DNA of 9,866 bases from Spirochaetota bacterium (GCA_029565815.1 JAKQNL010000133.1:1-9866); one strand, 5' to 3'; shown: positions 1-7,221, numbered from the stretch's first letter. The notes: a model not told the origin generated them from the sequence alone. Numbers and translations are program-made.

Positions 1-918
1 CGCTGGGCCGAATGGAACGACCGGTACCGCGACGATGTGCGGCGCTTCTGGCGTGGCGACGATAGCCAAGCAGCGGCTTTTGCCACAAGGCTTACCGGCT
101 CCAGCGACCTGTACCTGCGCGACGGCCGTAAGCCCTTCCACTCTATCAACTACATTACCAGCCACGACGGTTTTACCCTGCGCGACCTGGTCAGCTACAA
201 GCACAAACACAACGAGGAAAACGGCGAAGGCAACCGCGACGGCCACGACGGCAACCTAAGCAGTAATTACGGCATCGAAGGCCCAACGCAGGATACAGCA
301 GTGCTTGCCCTGCGCGATCGCCAGTGCCGCAATTTGATGGCAACGCTTTTGTTGTCCATAGGCACGCCCATGATGCTTGCAGGGGACGAATTTTTGCGCA
401 GCCAAAAAGGCAATAACAACGCCTATTGCCAGAACAACGAAATTAGCTGGCTCAACTGGGACTCGTTCTGCGAACACCACGAGTTTTTCGAGTACACGCG
501 CAAGCTTATACAATTTCGCAAGGAGCACCCCGCCTTGCACCGACCGGAGTTCTTCACCGGCAAGGACGGCAACTACAACGCCCTACCCGACATAGCCTGG
601 TTTGGCCCCAACGGATTACCCCCGGACTGGGCAGACCCGCGGGGGCTTTTAGCAGCCCGTTTGGACGGATCGCTTGCGGACATCATGGCAGACCGTGACG
701 ACAATGACTTCTTCTTCGCATTCAACAATAGCGATGCGGATGTTGCATTTGTCGTGTGCCCTGCACCTGCGGGCAAGCGATGGTTCGACGTGCTGGATAC
801 CGCACGCCCTTTACCCTGTAGCTTTATCGTGCACCACGAAAGAATGCCCATTGTTCCCCAGAATTCTTTTATACTAGCCGCCCGGTCCATGCGCATGCTT
901 GTTTCCAGGCTGCCATAA
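1..918 (+). CDS. glgX: Glycogen debranching enzyme, GlgX/isoamylase type (5' end outside window)
   Basis: Reading frame 1 is open from the first base to the TAA at 916-918, so this is the C-terminal 305 residues of a longer protein. A GTG at 37 is internal, because the frame upstream already reads RWAEWNDRYRDDV, a classic debranching-enzyme stretch. The GH13 family 11 signature is clear: SINYITSHDGFTL, with the conserved His-Asp pair near fragment residues 55-56 (the Asp is the transition-state stabiliser). It is followed by LVSYKHKHNEENGEGNRDGHDGN split over the next segment, then PMMLAGDEF and NNAYCQNNEISWLNWD. The family hydrolyses alpha-1,6 branch points of glycogen in the cytoplasm. The last 100 or so residues form the usual C-terminal beta domain. 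The other two catalytic acids (nucleophile and proton donor) lie upstream of the window and cannot be checked. A dispersed repeat begins 7 bases after the stop. Confidence 0.93.
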   Translation, partial: RWAEWNDRYRDDVRRFWRGDDSQAAAFATRLTGSSDLYLRDGRKPFHSINYITSHDGFTLRDLVSYKHKHNEENGEGNRDGHDGNLSSNYGIEGPTQDTAVLALRDRQCRNLMATLLLSIGTPMMLAGDEFLRSQKGNNNAYCQNNEISWLNWDSFCEHHEFFEYTRKLIQFRKEHPALHRPEFFTGKDGNYNALPDIAWFGPNGLPPDWADPRGLLAARLDGSLADIMADRDDNDFFFAFNNSDADVAFVVCPAPAGKRWFDVLDTARPLPCSFIVHHERMPIVPQNSFILAARSMRMLVSRLP

Positions 919-925
919 TTCTTTA

Positions 926-949
926 TACGTGTTACGAAGCTTTGGGATG
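926..949 (+). repeat. Dispersed 24-bp repeat, copy 1 (3' of glgX)
   Basis: This 24-base stretch is identical to 2945-2968, and its last 21 bases recur at 7076-7096 and, inverted with two mismatches, at 7201-7221. The core is GTTACGAAGCTTTGGGATG. In this copy the first nine bases (GTGTTACGA, 929-937) can pair with TCGAAACAC at 957-965, with one A-A mismatch, so the copy may be a minimal 37-bp inverted-repeat unit followed by TA (966-967). Confidence 0.75.
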
Positions 950-1011
950 AACATAGTCGAAACACTACGGTTTGGTTGCTTGTGCCATATTTCTATTAGT
1001 ATCTTCATAGT

Positions 1012-1683
1012 ATGAATAGCGAAAACAGCCGCTCGGCACGGCTGCACTTTAACGCGGGAATGCGCGCATTGCAAAAGCATAACCCGGCGCGCGCACTGCC
1101 CTTGCTACGTTCCGCCGTGGACGAGCTTGGCCCGGAATCCCGCGCATTGCTTTCAAAACACCTGTATTGGCTGGCCATCGCTTTGTTCAAGCTAGGCAAA
1201 AACGAGCTCCATATTAAAGCGCTTGCTAGCGCGCAAAAACTTGCCCCCCGCGGTCGCATACGCAACGCTTACTGCAGGGCAAGCAACGGATATGGCATGA
1301 GCCGGGCAGCATGCGCCGAACATGACGACTACCGGGCTTTTTTCGCGGTCCATATAGAACGCTACCTGCGCACCGTATCCGGCGGCGCTTTTTCGTCCAA
1401 GGAAGAACAGGAAGCCATAATGACCCTTATAGCCCAGGCCTGGCTGCGGGTAAAAGACGATGTGCTGCGGGGTAGCCCCGACTGCGGCCAAAAGCTGGCG
1501 GCTTTCCGCTCGGTACAGCTAGCCTTTCCGGTACTGACGGAAAGAACGGCATGCAGGGTGCTTGTAGGCGATTTTGACACGACGAATGCAGCTATGCGGT
1601 GTGAATGCGGCTCGGGCTTGCCGCGTGCACGCTGCTGCGGCCGAGTATCCGTGCACAGACAAGCGCAACCTGGTTCGTTTTGA
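1012..1683 (+). CDS. TPR-like protein with C-terminal SEC-C zinc motif
   Basis: This 223-residue protein matches no named gene that I recognise. Residues about 8-80 look like one or two TPR-type helical hairpins (alternating small and aromatic residues, including LHFNAGMRALQKHNPARALP and LYWLAIALFKLGK). The C-terminus carries CECGSGLPRARCCGR (Cys197, Cys199, Cys208, Cys209), a good match to the SEC-C motif CxCGSGxxxxxCC, which binds zinc in SecA and many unrelated proteins. The role is unknown; SEC-C often serves protein-protein or ribosome contacts. No Shine-Dalgarno sequence precedes ATG 1012. A weak TTGCTT (976-981) and TAGTAT (997-1002) pair would start transcription almost at the ATG, so leaderless translation is possible. 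Met17 at 1060, after GCGGGA, is an alternative start. The gene lies between glgX and the sigma-factor control region on the same strand. Coding is supported by the conserved motif and the length. Confidence 0.75.
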   Translation: MNSENSRSARLHFNAGMRALQKHNPARALPLLRSAVDELGPESRALLSKHLYWLAIALFKLGKNELHIKALASAQKLAPRGRIRNAYCRASNGYGMSRAACAEHDDYRAFFAVHIERYLRTVSGGAFSSKEEQEAIMTLIAQAWLRVKDDVLRGSPDCGQKLAAFRSVQLAFPVLTERTACRVLVGDFDTTNAAMRCECGSGLPRARCCGRVSVHRQAQPGSF

Positions 1684-1815
1684 ACCAAAACTGGCCTTAC
1701 GAGAAAAAGCTGTTTCTTTTAGTAACAGAATTCTTAGGCTTCTAGCCATACCGTAGCCAAATGAAACATTTTTTATTACTTATATAAGAATATTAATATA
1801 TTTAGCGCACCCAGC

Positions 1816-1832
1816 ATGGTGACAGTCACCAT
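1816..1832. promoter_or_regulatory. Perfect 17-bp palindrome, distal activator site
   Basis: ATGGTGACAGTCACCAT is a perfect 8-bp dyad around a central A. It lies about 141 bp upstream of the predicted sigma-54 transcription start (centre 1824, start about 1965). With the identical copy at 1848-1864 it looks like an enhancer for a bacterial enhancer-binding protein of the NtrC class. The identity of the regulator cannot be read from this window. Confidence 0.75.
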
Positions 1833-1847
1833 CCGGGGACTGCACCC

Positions 1848-1864
1848 ATGGTGACAGTCACCAT
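1848..1864. promoter_or_regulatory. Perfect 17-bp palindrome, proximal activator site
   Basis: This is an exact second copy of ATGGTGACAGTCACCAT, centred at 1856, 32 bp (about three helical turns) from the first and about 109 bp upstream of the predicted start. Same-face spacing of two dimer sites is what cooperative enhancer binding needs. The AT-rich stretch 1865-1938 between the sites and the promoter would suit DNA looping, possibly with a bending protein. A repressor operator is the alternative reading, but both sites are far from the promoter. Confidence 0.75.
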
Positions 1865-1938
1865 ATATTTCCTTTTACAATATAGCTTTATTCAAAATCA
1901 TTCCGATTCTTCCGAATTTTCTGCAGTTTATTACATTT

Positions 1939-1954
1939 TGGCACGCATCTTGCA
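1939..1954 (+). promoter_or_regulatory. Sigma-54 (RpoN) -24/-12 promoter
   Basis: TGGCACG (1939-1945), four spacer bases, then TTGCA (1950-1954) equals the sigma-54 consensus TGGCACG-N4-TTGCA at every position, with the GG-to-GC distance exactly as required. Taking the GC as -13/-12 places the start near 1965. The resulting leader of about 14 bases contains the ribosome site GGAGG (1967-1971), seven bases before ATG 1979. No convincing sigma-70 -35/-10 pair was seen in the same segment. The promoter must depend on an ATP-driven activator, and the palindromes at 1816-1864 are the natural binding sites. Confidence 0.9.
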
Positions 1955-1978
1955 ATATACATTGTCGGAGGCACATCG

Positions 1979-2848
1979 ATGACCAAAACAAGGACCTATA
2001 AAGCCAACGACCTTTCCAGTGATTCCAATGTTCTTTCCATATACCTGAAGGAAATCAACCGTATTCCTCTCTTAACCCGCGAAGAGGAAGACCGCTATGC
2101 CCGCGCGGCCGCCCAGGGCGACCAGGCCGCAAAGGACATGTTGGTAAAATCAAACCTGCGCTTTGTGGTGAACGTGGCCAAGCGCTACCAGAACCAGGGC
2201 ATGGCTCTGTCTGACTTGATCAGCGAGGGCAACATAGGCCTTATCAACGCCATCGATCGCTACGATGTGGACAAAGGCTACCACTTCATCAGCTATGCGG
2301 TATGGTGGATACGCCAGTCCATACTCAAGGCCGTGTGCGAAAAGAGCCGCCTTATCCGCCTGCCTTTAAACCGGGCAAACGAGCTGGTTCAGATAGAAAA
2401 AGCCCGCAAGTATGTTGGAGCCGGCATGTCCGAAGACGGCGAGATCCAGGAGATTGCCCGCATGCTCGATATGGACACGGCTCATGTAGCCAGCCTGGTC
2501 AACGTGTCCCGCGACCTGGTTTCCCTGGAAAGTCCCGTGTTCGACGAACGCGATTCAAGCGTGCTGGGCGACTTTGTTGAAAACGACCTGTACCAGTCCC
2601 CCGACCAGCATGTGATCGAGCAGGGCCTGAAAGACGACATCAACGACGTGCTAAAAACCCTTGGCGAGAAAGAGCGCGAGGTTATCCAGTACCGTTTCGG
2701 CCTGAATGGCCGCCGCGCCATGAGCCTTAAGGAAATCGGCGACCGCTTCAAGCTGACCAAAGAGCGCATCCGCCAGATAGAGAAAAACGCCCTCAAGCGC
2801 CTATCGGTGCCCGGGCGTTACGAAGTGCTCGAAGGCTACGTAGCGTAA
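1979..2848 (+). CDS. RNA polymerase sigma factor, sigma-70 family (short RpoD/RpoS-like)
   Basis: This 289-residue sigma factor has all promoter-recognition regions. Region 1.2 is at about 16-50 (SNVLSIYLKEINRIPLLTREEE). Region 2 is at about 55-130, with the core-binding segment GNIGLINAIDRYD and the DNA-melting segment FISYAVWWIRQSI. Region 3 is at about 135-200. Region 4 is at about 220-275, with the helix-turn-helix SLKEIGDRFKLTKERIRQIE that reads the -35 box. It lacks the long acidic region 1.1 and the non-conserved insert of a full-length primary sigma factor, so I infer a group 2 (RpoS-like) alternative factor. The FISYAVWWIRQSIL wording also resembles the short RpoD of Bacteroidetes, so a housekeeping role cannot be excluded from this window. 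The start is fixed by GGAGG at 1967-1971. Control by sigma-54 is predicted from the promoter at 1939-1954. A strong terminator follows at 2900-2936, so the transcript is monocistronic. Confidence 0.93.
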   Translation: MTKTRTYKANDLSSDSNVLSIYLKEINRIPLLTREEEDRYARAAAQGDQAAKDMLVKSNLRFVVNVAKRYQNQGMALSDLISEGNIGLINAIDRYDVDKGYHFISYAVWWIRQSILKAVCEKSRLIRLPLNRANELVQIEKARKYVGAGMSEDGEIQEIARMLDMDTAHVASLVNVSRDLVSLESPVFDERDSSVLGDFVENDLYQSPDQHVIEQGLKDDINDVLKTLGEKEREVIQYRFGLNGRRAMSLKEIGDRFKLTKERIRQIEKNALKRLSVPGRYEVLEGYVA

Positions 2849-2899
2849 GGAGCTCCAGGCGCAAGCCTGCCACCCAGCCGGCTTGTCCGGCTTTTCCCC

Positions 2900-2936
2900 G
2901 GCTGTCCCGAAGTGCCTCTCGGGACAGCCTTTTTTT
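2900..2936 (+). terminator. Rho-independent terminator of the sigma-factor gene
   Basis: A perfect 10-11 bp stem, GGCTGTCCCGA (2900-2910) with TCGGGACAGCC (2919-2929), has an 8-base loop and is followed by seven T (2930-2936). It lies about 50 bases after the sigma-factor stop codon. Confidence 0.95.
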
Positions 2937-2944
2937 GCACTTCT

Positions 2945-2968
2945 TACGTGTTACGAAGCTTTGGGATG
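2945..2968 (+). repeat. Dispersed 24-bp repeat, copy 2
   Basis: This copy is identical over 24 bases to 926-949. It sits between the sigma-factor terminator (ends 2936) and the stop codon of the convergent pmbA/tldE gene (2970-2972), one base short of that stop. No second inverted arm was found next to this copy. Confidence 0.75.
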
Positions 2969-2969
2969 G

Positions 2970-4283
2970 CTAACCAGCCTTAGCAACCGTTGCAATCGGC
3001 ACGATACAGGCGGCAGGGCCCCTGCAACTGTCGTGGGTTTCCAGCTCCTGGGATAAGAGGATGCGGCCACGGTTATCGGCTAAGCGGCCGGTAACGGAAC
3101 CCCCGGTAACAGCTACGCGCTGTCGGCCCTCTACCCGGTAGCCTAGGCGCAGTTCCCCGCCAAAGTCCCCGGTGGTCGAGTCCACAAAAAAATCCGAGAA
3201 CGATACGACCTCCAGGTGGGGCATGGCCTGTAATTGGGCAAGGCTATGCGTACCGGCGCCAAGCTCAAACAGGGGATGCTCGCCTACAAGTGCTATACCC
3301 AGGTAACTGGTGTAGGTAATCGGGCCAACCAGGCTTGTAAGCGTGCCGTCAACAATGCAGGGTACCGGCACAAGATCCACGCCGTCCGCATCGCATGGGC
3401 TGGAGCGCGGGTTGCCCGGAATGACTCCCGTGGCCGTAAGCCGCACAACATCGCCACCGCCCGGTCCGCCAAGATTGTCGCCAAGGGCAAAGGGCGAGGT
3501 CTTGTCAAAGGCAGCCTGAGCCTGCGCAGCGTCGAACCAGTAACTGTAAATCTGGGCTGCAAGCGTGCCGCGGAACAGCACCGGTAGGCCATCACAGGAC
3601 GGAGTGAGCACGGCAGCCAGCCGGTCGCGAGCCTGGGTCAGGCTATCGCCCACTGCGTTTGCTAGGCGAACATCGTCCAGGGAAGAAAATTCCAGGTCGC
3701 CGAACAGCTCGATTTCGGACTGGCCCACGCCTGCGTTCACAATGAACTCGGTGTAGCCCTTGTAGGACGTGTATGCTCGGTCCAGGCCCCGCGAGTTTAC
3801 AATGCGCTTCTGTAGCCGTGATAAATATATTTCTAGTGAGTTGATGCGTGCGCCGTCACGGCCGTCGTGGCGGTACAGGGCTTCCTTAAGAGCCGCCATG
3901 GCAGCTTCCGGTTCCGCATCGGCAAACGCACCCGCGGTTGTGCGAACATCCCATGCAAGAGGCTTAGCTTGTGGGCCGGGTATCGGGTACCAGGGGTTGC
4001 GCATACCGGATGCCGCCCGCACAGCCCTGTCCACGGCCGCGGCAAGCTCGCTATCGCTGGCTGTAGGGTGCAGATTAAGGCTGTAAGCACCGCGGGTTTT
4101 TGGCTCGCCGGGCGTATCCACATACACCATGAGCGAATACTGGGTGCTTTCCACCGAGCGCGCCGTGTCCAAGTCTTTGCCCACCAGGTACCACTCGGCT
4201 CCGCGCTTAACCGTTTCCGTTAGCCGCCAGTCGCTCACCTTCCCGTTTGCCTTAATGGCGCGTATAATTTTATCGAGCATCAT
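2970..4283 (-). CDS. pmbA: TldE/PmbA-family subunit of the TldD-TldE metalloprotease
   Basis: This 437-residue protein has TldD/PmbA-family character (the segments RIVNSRGLDRAYTSYKGY and SYWFDAAQAQ, and the C-terminal ELRLGYRVEG with VTGGSVTG). It has no HExxxH motif, as expected for the TldE partner, which is catalytically inert and forms the heterodimer with TldD. The pair is known to cleave unfolded or leader peptides, including microcin precursors and CcdA antitoxin in enterobacteria. Here the native substrate is unknown. The start codon lies inside the end of tldD (ATGA overlap at 4280-4283), so translation is probably coupled. A second ATG follows immediately (MMLD). The gene ends just 1 base from a dispersed repeat and runs convergent to the sigma-factor gene. 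The family call is firm; the assignment as TldE rather than TldD rests on the missing metal site and the operon position. Confidence 0.88.
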   Translation of the reverse strand: MMLDKIIRAIKANGKVSDWRLTETVKRGAEWYLVGKDLDTARSVESTQYSLMVYVDTPGEPKTRGAYSLNLHPTASDSELAAAVDRAVRAASGMRNPWYPIPGPQAKPLAWDVRTTAGAFADAEPEAAMAALKEALYRHDGRDGARINSLEIYLSRLQKRIVNSRGLDRAYTSYKGYTEFIVNAGVGQSEIELFGDLEFSSLDDVRLANAVGDSLTQARDRLAAVLTPSCDGLPVLFRGTLAAQIYSYWFDAAQAQAAFDKTSPFALGDNLGGPGGGDVVRLTATGVIPGNPRSSPCDADGVDLVPVPCIVDGTLTSLVGPITYTSYLGIALVGEHPLFELGAGTHSLAQLQAMPHLEVVSFSDFFVDSTTGDFGGELRLGYRVEGRQRVAVTGGSVTGRLADNRGRILLSQELETHDSCRGPAACIVPIATVAKAG

Positions 4284-5689
4284 CCCAACCTCATTCTGGT
4301 TTTAACGTAGGGGCCGCCGGCCGAAACCTTAACGTACTCCTTGTAGCCCTTGCCGCAGTAGCCCGAGCCGGACAGCTCAAAGTCCTTAGACAGCATGCTG
4401 ATAGCGGACAGCACATCGGGCACGTAGCCGGAACACACCACAGGCGACACCACCTTGCCCGTCAGTGCACCGTTCCGGATTTCGCGTCCAACCAGTACCA
4501 CCAGCTGGATACCCCAGTTCTTTGGATCTTCCATGCCCGAATTCATTTTTTGCAGCAGGTAGCCGTATTTAACGGACGCTATCATTGCTTCTTTGGTAGA
4601 CGAGCCTGCAGCTATATAGGTGTTGGTCATGCGCGCGTATGCCTTGTGGTCGTAAGCTTGGCGGCGACCATTGCCCGTCGGGGCTGTTCCAAGTTTAAGC
4701 GCCGACTGCAGATCTGAAATGCCTGTAACCAGAATGCCATCCTTGATTATCTGGGTGCAGCTAGCCAGCCGCCCTTCGTCGTCGAACAAATACGAGCCAC
4801 AATGCTCGAGTCCGCTGGCTCCGTCGAACATCTGCACAATGGGCGATGCAACGGCCTTACCCACATAGCTGGATGCCAAAGCCCTGCCCTTTACGAACAT
4901 GTCCATCTCCACGCCATGGCCAAACGCTTCATGGGCCAGGGTGCCGGTTACATCCGGGTCCATGATCACCTCGTACTCACCCGGCTCGATGCTGCCTGCA
5001 TCCAAAAGCTCCAGGGTTTCGGAAGCCAAAACAGGAGCCACCGATGCAAGCTCGTCCAAAAGCTCAAGACCCTTGAGGCCCGATAGGGACTGGTAGTTTT
5101 CCTTGCTTGTATCCCCACGTTTTGCAACGGCCATCACGTATGCCTGGCTCCAAACGAAAGCCTGCTCCAGCCGGCGATTGGGCGACAGGAACAGCTTGGA
5201 CACCCGCATGAACTCCGCCCGCGCCCCGGCGTACACTATTTCGGGCGATGCATCCTGTACGGCTTTGCGCGCATTCGCCAGAATGTCCAGCACCTGTTCT
5301 GGATCGGCCGTAAACGGATCGCGCTCGCAGGAACCAAAGCGTTCGGCTCTCTCCGGCTCGTCGGGGATGGACGGAACGGTACGGGCCCCCACCAGAGAAG
5401 CGAAGGCTGCGTCCAGGGCAGCGCCTACCGCGGTAGCTGTATCCGCAGGCAGGACATTGAGCGAATGCTCAACGACCACGCCGTTTTTCTGGGCGCGGAA
5501 GGTAAAGCCACGTTCCACCCAGGAAGAATCGCCGGCCCGTCGTTCGCCGGGCGTTGCTGTAAAATTTGACCCGAACGAGTCGGTGCCCAAAATGGAAATG
5601 TAGTCGTAGCGCTTTGCAAGCTGGGCAAGTGCCCGCTCCAAAGCCGGCTCGCTTGCCCGCAAAAACGGGCTACTCTGGCAGGTATGCAT
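4280..5689 (-). CDS. tldD: TldD zinc metalloprotease
   Basis: This 469-residue protein is close to the usual TldD length. The family metal motif is present as HEAFGHG (His253, Glu254, His258; the common form is HEAVGHG). The third ligand is probably Cys445 in GSGYCGKGYK, matching the conserved Cys near the TldD C-terminus. The N-terminal half carries the usual substrate-channel domain (SSWVERGFTFRAQKNGVVVEHS). It acts in the cytoplasm as a heterodimer with TldE, in which the active site works on flexible peptides threaded into the channel. The start at 5689 is supported by GGAGA (minus strand, 5699-5695) with a 5-base spacer. A nearby out-of-frame ATG overlaps the ribosome site spacer. The gene is the first of a two-gene operon with pmbA, and its 137-bp upstream region is shared with the divergent mgtC gene. 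No small peptide gene that could be a substrate is visible next to it. Confidence 0.93.
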   Translation of the reverse strand: MHTCQSSPFLRASEPALERALAQLAKRYDYISILGTDSFGSNFTATPGERRAGDSSWVERGFTFRAQKNGVVVEHSLNVLPADTATAVGAALDAAFASLVGARTVPSIPDEPERAERFGSCERDPFTADPEQVLDILANARKAVQDASPEIVYAGARAEFMRVSKLFLSPNRRLEQAFVWSQAYVMAVAKRGDTSKENYQSLSGLKGLELLDELASVAPVLASETLELLDAGSIEPGEYEVIMDPDVTGTLAHEAFGHGVEMDMFVKGRALASSYVGKAVASPIVQMFDGASGLEHCGSYLFDDEGRLASCTQIIKDGILVTGISDLQSALKLGTAPTGNGRRQAYDHKAYARMTNTYIAAGSSTKEAMIASVKYGYLLQKMNSGMEDPKNWGIQLVVLVGREIRNGALTGKVVSPVVCSGYVPDVLSAISMLSKDFELSGSGYCGKGYKEYVKVSAGGPYVKTRMRLG

Positions 5690-5826
5690 ACATATCTCCG
5701 GAATAAACGGACTGCGGCAGCCTGCCGCGGGGAGCTACAGACTAGCACCAGCATGCGGCTAGGGCAAGAAAAATCTAGCGTGGCGGGAATGCGCTAAAAG
5801 TCGTACACTGGGAACCGGAGGCACAC

Positions 5827-6525
5827 ATGCTTGGACAGTGGCTAGGCGGTACAGAACTCAGTCTTGCATCAATGATAGCCCGCCTGTGCTTAAGCGTGCT
5901 CGCTTGCGGCCTGGTTGGCTTTGAGCGGGAAGCGCACCGGCAAACGGCCGGCTGGCGAACGCATATCATCATCGGCCTTGGAGCAACCCTGGCCATGCTG
6001 CTTTCCATTTGGATTCCTCGGGTTGTAGCTGGCGGCCAAGGCGACCCCGGGCGTATCGCCGCCCAAGTGGTTTCCGGTATGGGCTTTCTTGGAGCCGGGG
6101 CATTCATCAAGGTGGGCAATAACGTAAAAGGCATGACCACCGCGGCCACTATCTGGTTTGTGGCTGGCTTAGGTTTGGCCATAGGAGCCGGCATGTGGCA
6201 GGCTGCCCTTGTGGGCCTGGGTCTGGGCCTCGTTGCCCTCATCGTGCTTGAGCCGCTGGAACGAAAATTCTTTCCAACAGAACGCCTAAAAACTCTGCAA
6301 ATATGGTATGATGGCCCGGCACCCAACCGGCAGGCGGTACGGGTGCGGCTTTTGGAGCACGGCATCGTTGTGCACACGCTCGATGCAAGCCTCGACGTGA
6401 ACAGAAAGCGATCGAGGCTGTCCGCCCTGGCAAGCGTGCCAGTGGAAATAGACCTGGAAGCCTTGTTCGATTCGATCAAGCGAAGCGGCAAGGTCAGTAA
6501 GATACGCCTGCATGAGGATTTTTAA
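5827..6525 (+). CDS. MgtC/SapB-family membrane protein
   Basis: This 232-residue protein has the MgtC/SapB hallmarks: GFEREAHRQTAGWRTH at 31-46 and DPGRIAAQVVSGMGFLGAG from 73, followed by the conserved VKGMTTAATIW segment. About five hydrophobic helices are visible, roughly at 13-30, 47-65, 78-95, 104-122 and 124-141, followed by a soluble C-terminal domain at about 150-232 of the kind that in MgtC resembles an ACT fold. Family members sit in the inner membrane and are linked to magnesium limitation, pH and virulence, and MgtC inhibits F-type ATP synthase in Salmonella. Their precise role outside pathogens is unsettled. GGAGG at 5817-5821 sets the start. The gene is divergent from tldD and followed after 59 bases by the DinB-fold gene, probably in one transcript. 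No magnesium riboswitch leader could be fitted into the short upstream gap. Confidence 0.9.
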   Translation: MLGQWLGGTELSLASMIARLCLSVLACGLVGFEREAHRQTAGWRTHIIIGLGATLAMLLSIWIPRVVAGGQGDPGRIAAQVVSGMGFLGAGAFIKVGNNVKGMTTAATIWFVAGLGLAIGAGMWQAALVGLGLGLVALIVLEPLERKFFPTERLKTLQIWYDGPAPNRQAVRVRLLEHGIVVHTLDASLDVNRKRSRLSALASVPVEIDLEALFDSIKRSGKVSKIRLHEDF

Positions 6526-6584
6526 GGGCAAGCCTTGTCACAGTGCGCAAGGTATACGCCACGTGACGGAACGCGGAGGACGGC

Positions 6585-7076
6585 ATGGCCGAGAGAAGCA
6601 ACCTGGATATCATCGATGAATTTGCCCGCGCCTACGGGCCCATAAAATCGGCAATAAGCCGCCTGGACCTGGAAGCTATGGCTTTTATCCCCACAGAGCC
6701 TGCTGGCGCATGGTCCATTAACGACCACTTGGTGCACCTCTTGGACGCCGACATGATGCTGTGGTACCGCGCCCGCGTTGCAATAGCAGAACCTGGCACC
6801 GTTATTCCCGTGTGGGACGAAGAATTGTGGAAGCGCAACCTGGGCTATATGTTCATGGACGGCCGCGTATGCGTAAACCTTGCAGAATCCCTGCGCGCTA
6901 CCCTATCCGACGCCTTACGGCCGATAGCCGACGAGGATTGGAGCCTGTATTGGATCAGCCACCCAAAACGCGGCAAGATGCTTTTGGGAGATATTGTCCA
7001 GTTATACATTGAGCATGCAGGCTTTCATCTTGCCTACCTGGAGCGCAACATAAAAGCCTACGCAAAAAAAGCTTAG
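6585..7076 (+). CDS. DinB/YfiT-family four-helix metal-binding protein
   Basis: This 163-residue protein has the DinB-fold pattern. WSINDHLVHLLDAD (43-56) carries the first His ligand (His48; His51 is nearby), and EHAGFHLAYLERN (143-155) supplies His144 and His148, completing the usual three-His metal site. Length and helix layout fit a single DinB domain. The family includes thiol S-transferases that use bacillithiol or mycothiol, metal-dependent hydrolases and many proteins of unknown role, so no reaction can be assigned. The ribosome site GGAGG (6575-6579) is five bases from the ATG. It lies 59 bases after the MgtC-family gene and is probably co-transcribed. Its TAG stop (7074-7076) straddles the border of the inverted-repeat element that follows. 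Removing that element and one TA also leaves a TAG, so the protein end would be unchanged. Confidence 0.85.
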   Translation: MAERSNLDIIDEFARAYGPIKSAISRLDLEAMAFIPTEPAGAWSINDHLVHLLDADMMLWYRARVAIAEPGTVIPVWDEELWKRNLGYMFMDGRVCVNLAESLRATLSDALRPIADEDWSLYWISHPKRGKMLLGDIVQLYIEHAGFHLAYLERNIKAYAKKA

Positions 7077-7221
7077 TGTTACGAAGCTTTGGGATGGTCT
7101 GCACGCAAAGCTAGTAAAGACAAGCTATTTATCCTCACTGTTGCAGATAATCTCGATACAGCTCAATAAATACCCCTGCCAAAAGGAAATAGATGCTGTT
7201 TATCCCAAAGGTTCGTAACAC
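7076..7221. mobile_element. 146-bp MITE-like element with 21-bp terminal inverted repeats and flanking TA
   Basis: The left end (7076-7096) and right end (7201-7221) are inverted repeats matching at 19 of 21 positions. The left begins GTGTTACGAAG and the right ends CTTCGTAACAC, apart from a G/C change. The unit is flanked by TA on both sides (7074-7075 and 7222-7223), the target duplication made by mariner/IS630-type transposases. The 104-bp interior is AT-richer than its surroundings and has no open reading frame of note, so any movement would need a transposase elsewhere. The end sequence also occurs singly at 926-949 and 2945-2968. If transcribed from dinB, it would fold as a long stem with a 104-base loop. 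Confidence 0.65.

Noticed and set aside
5781..5809. TGGCGGG and TACACT upstream of the MgtC-family gene as promoter parts
   Set aside because: TGGCGGG has no GC partner for sigma-54, and the -35 hexamer that would go with TACACT is a poor match. No promoter can be named with confidence in 5690-5826.
6793..6806. TGGCACC as a possible second sigma-54 element
   Set aside because: It lies inside the dinB-family coding region and lacks TTGC at the required distance.
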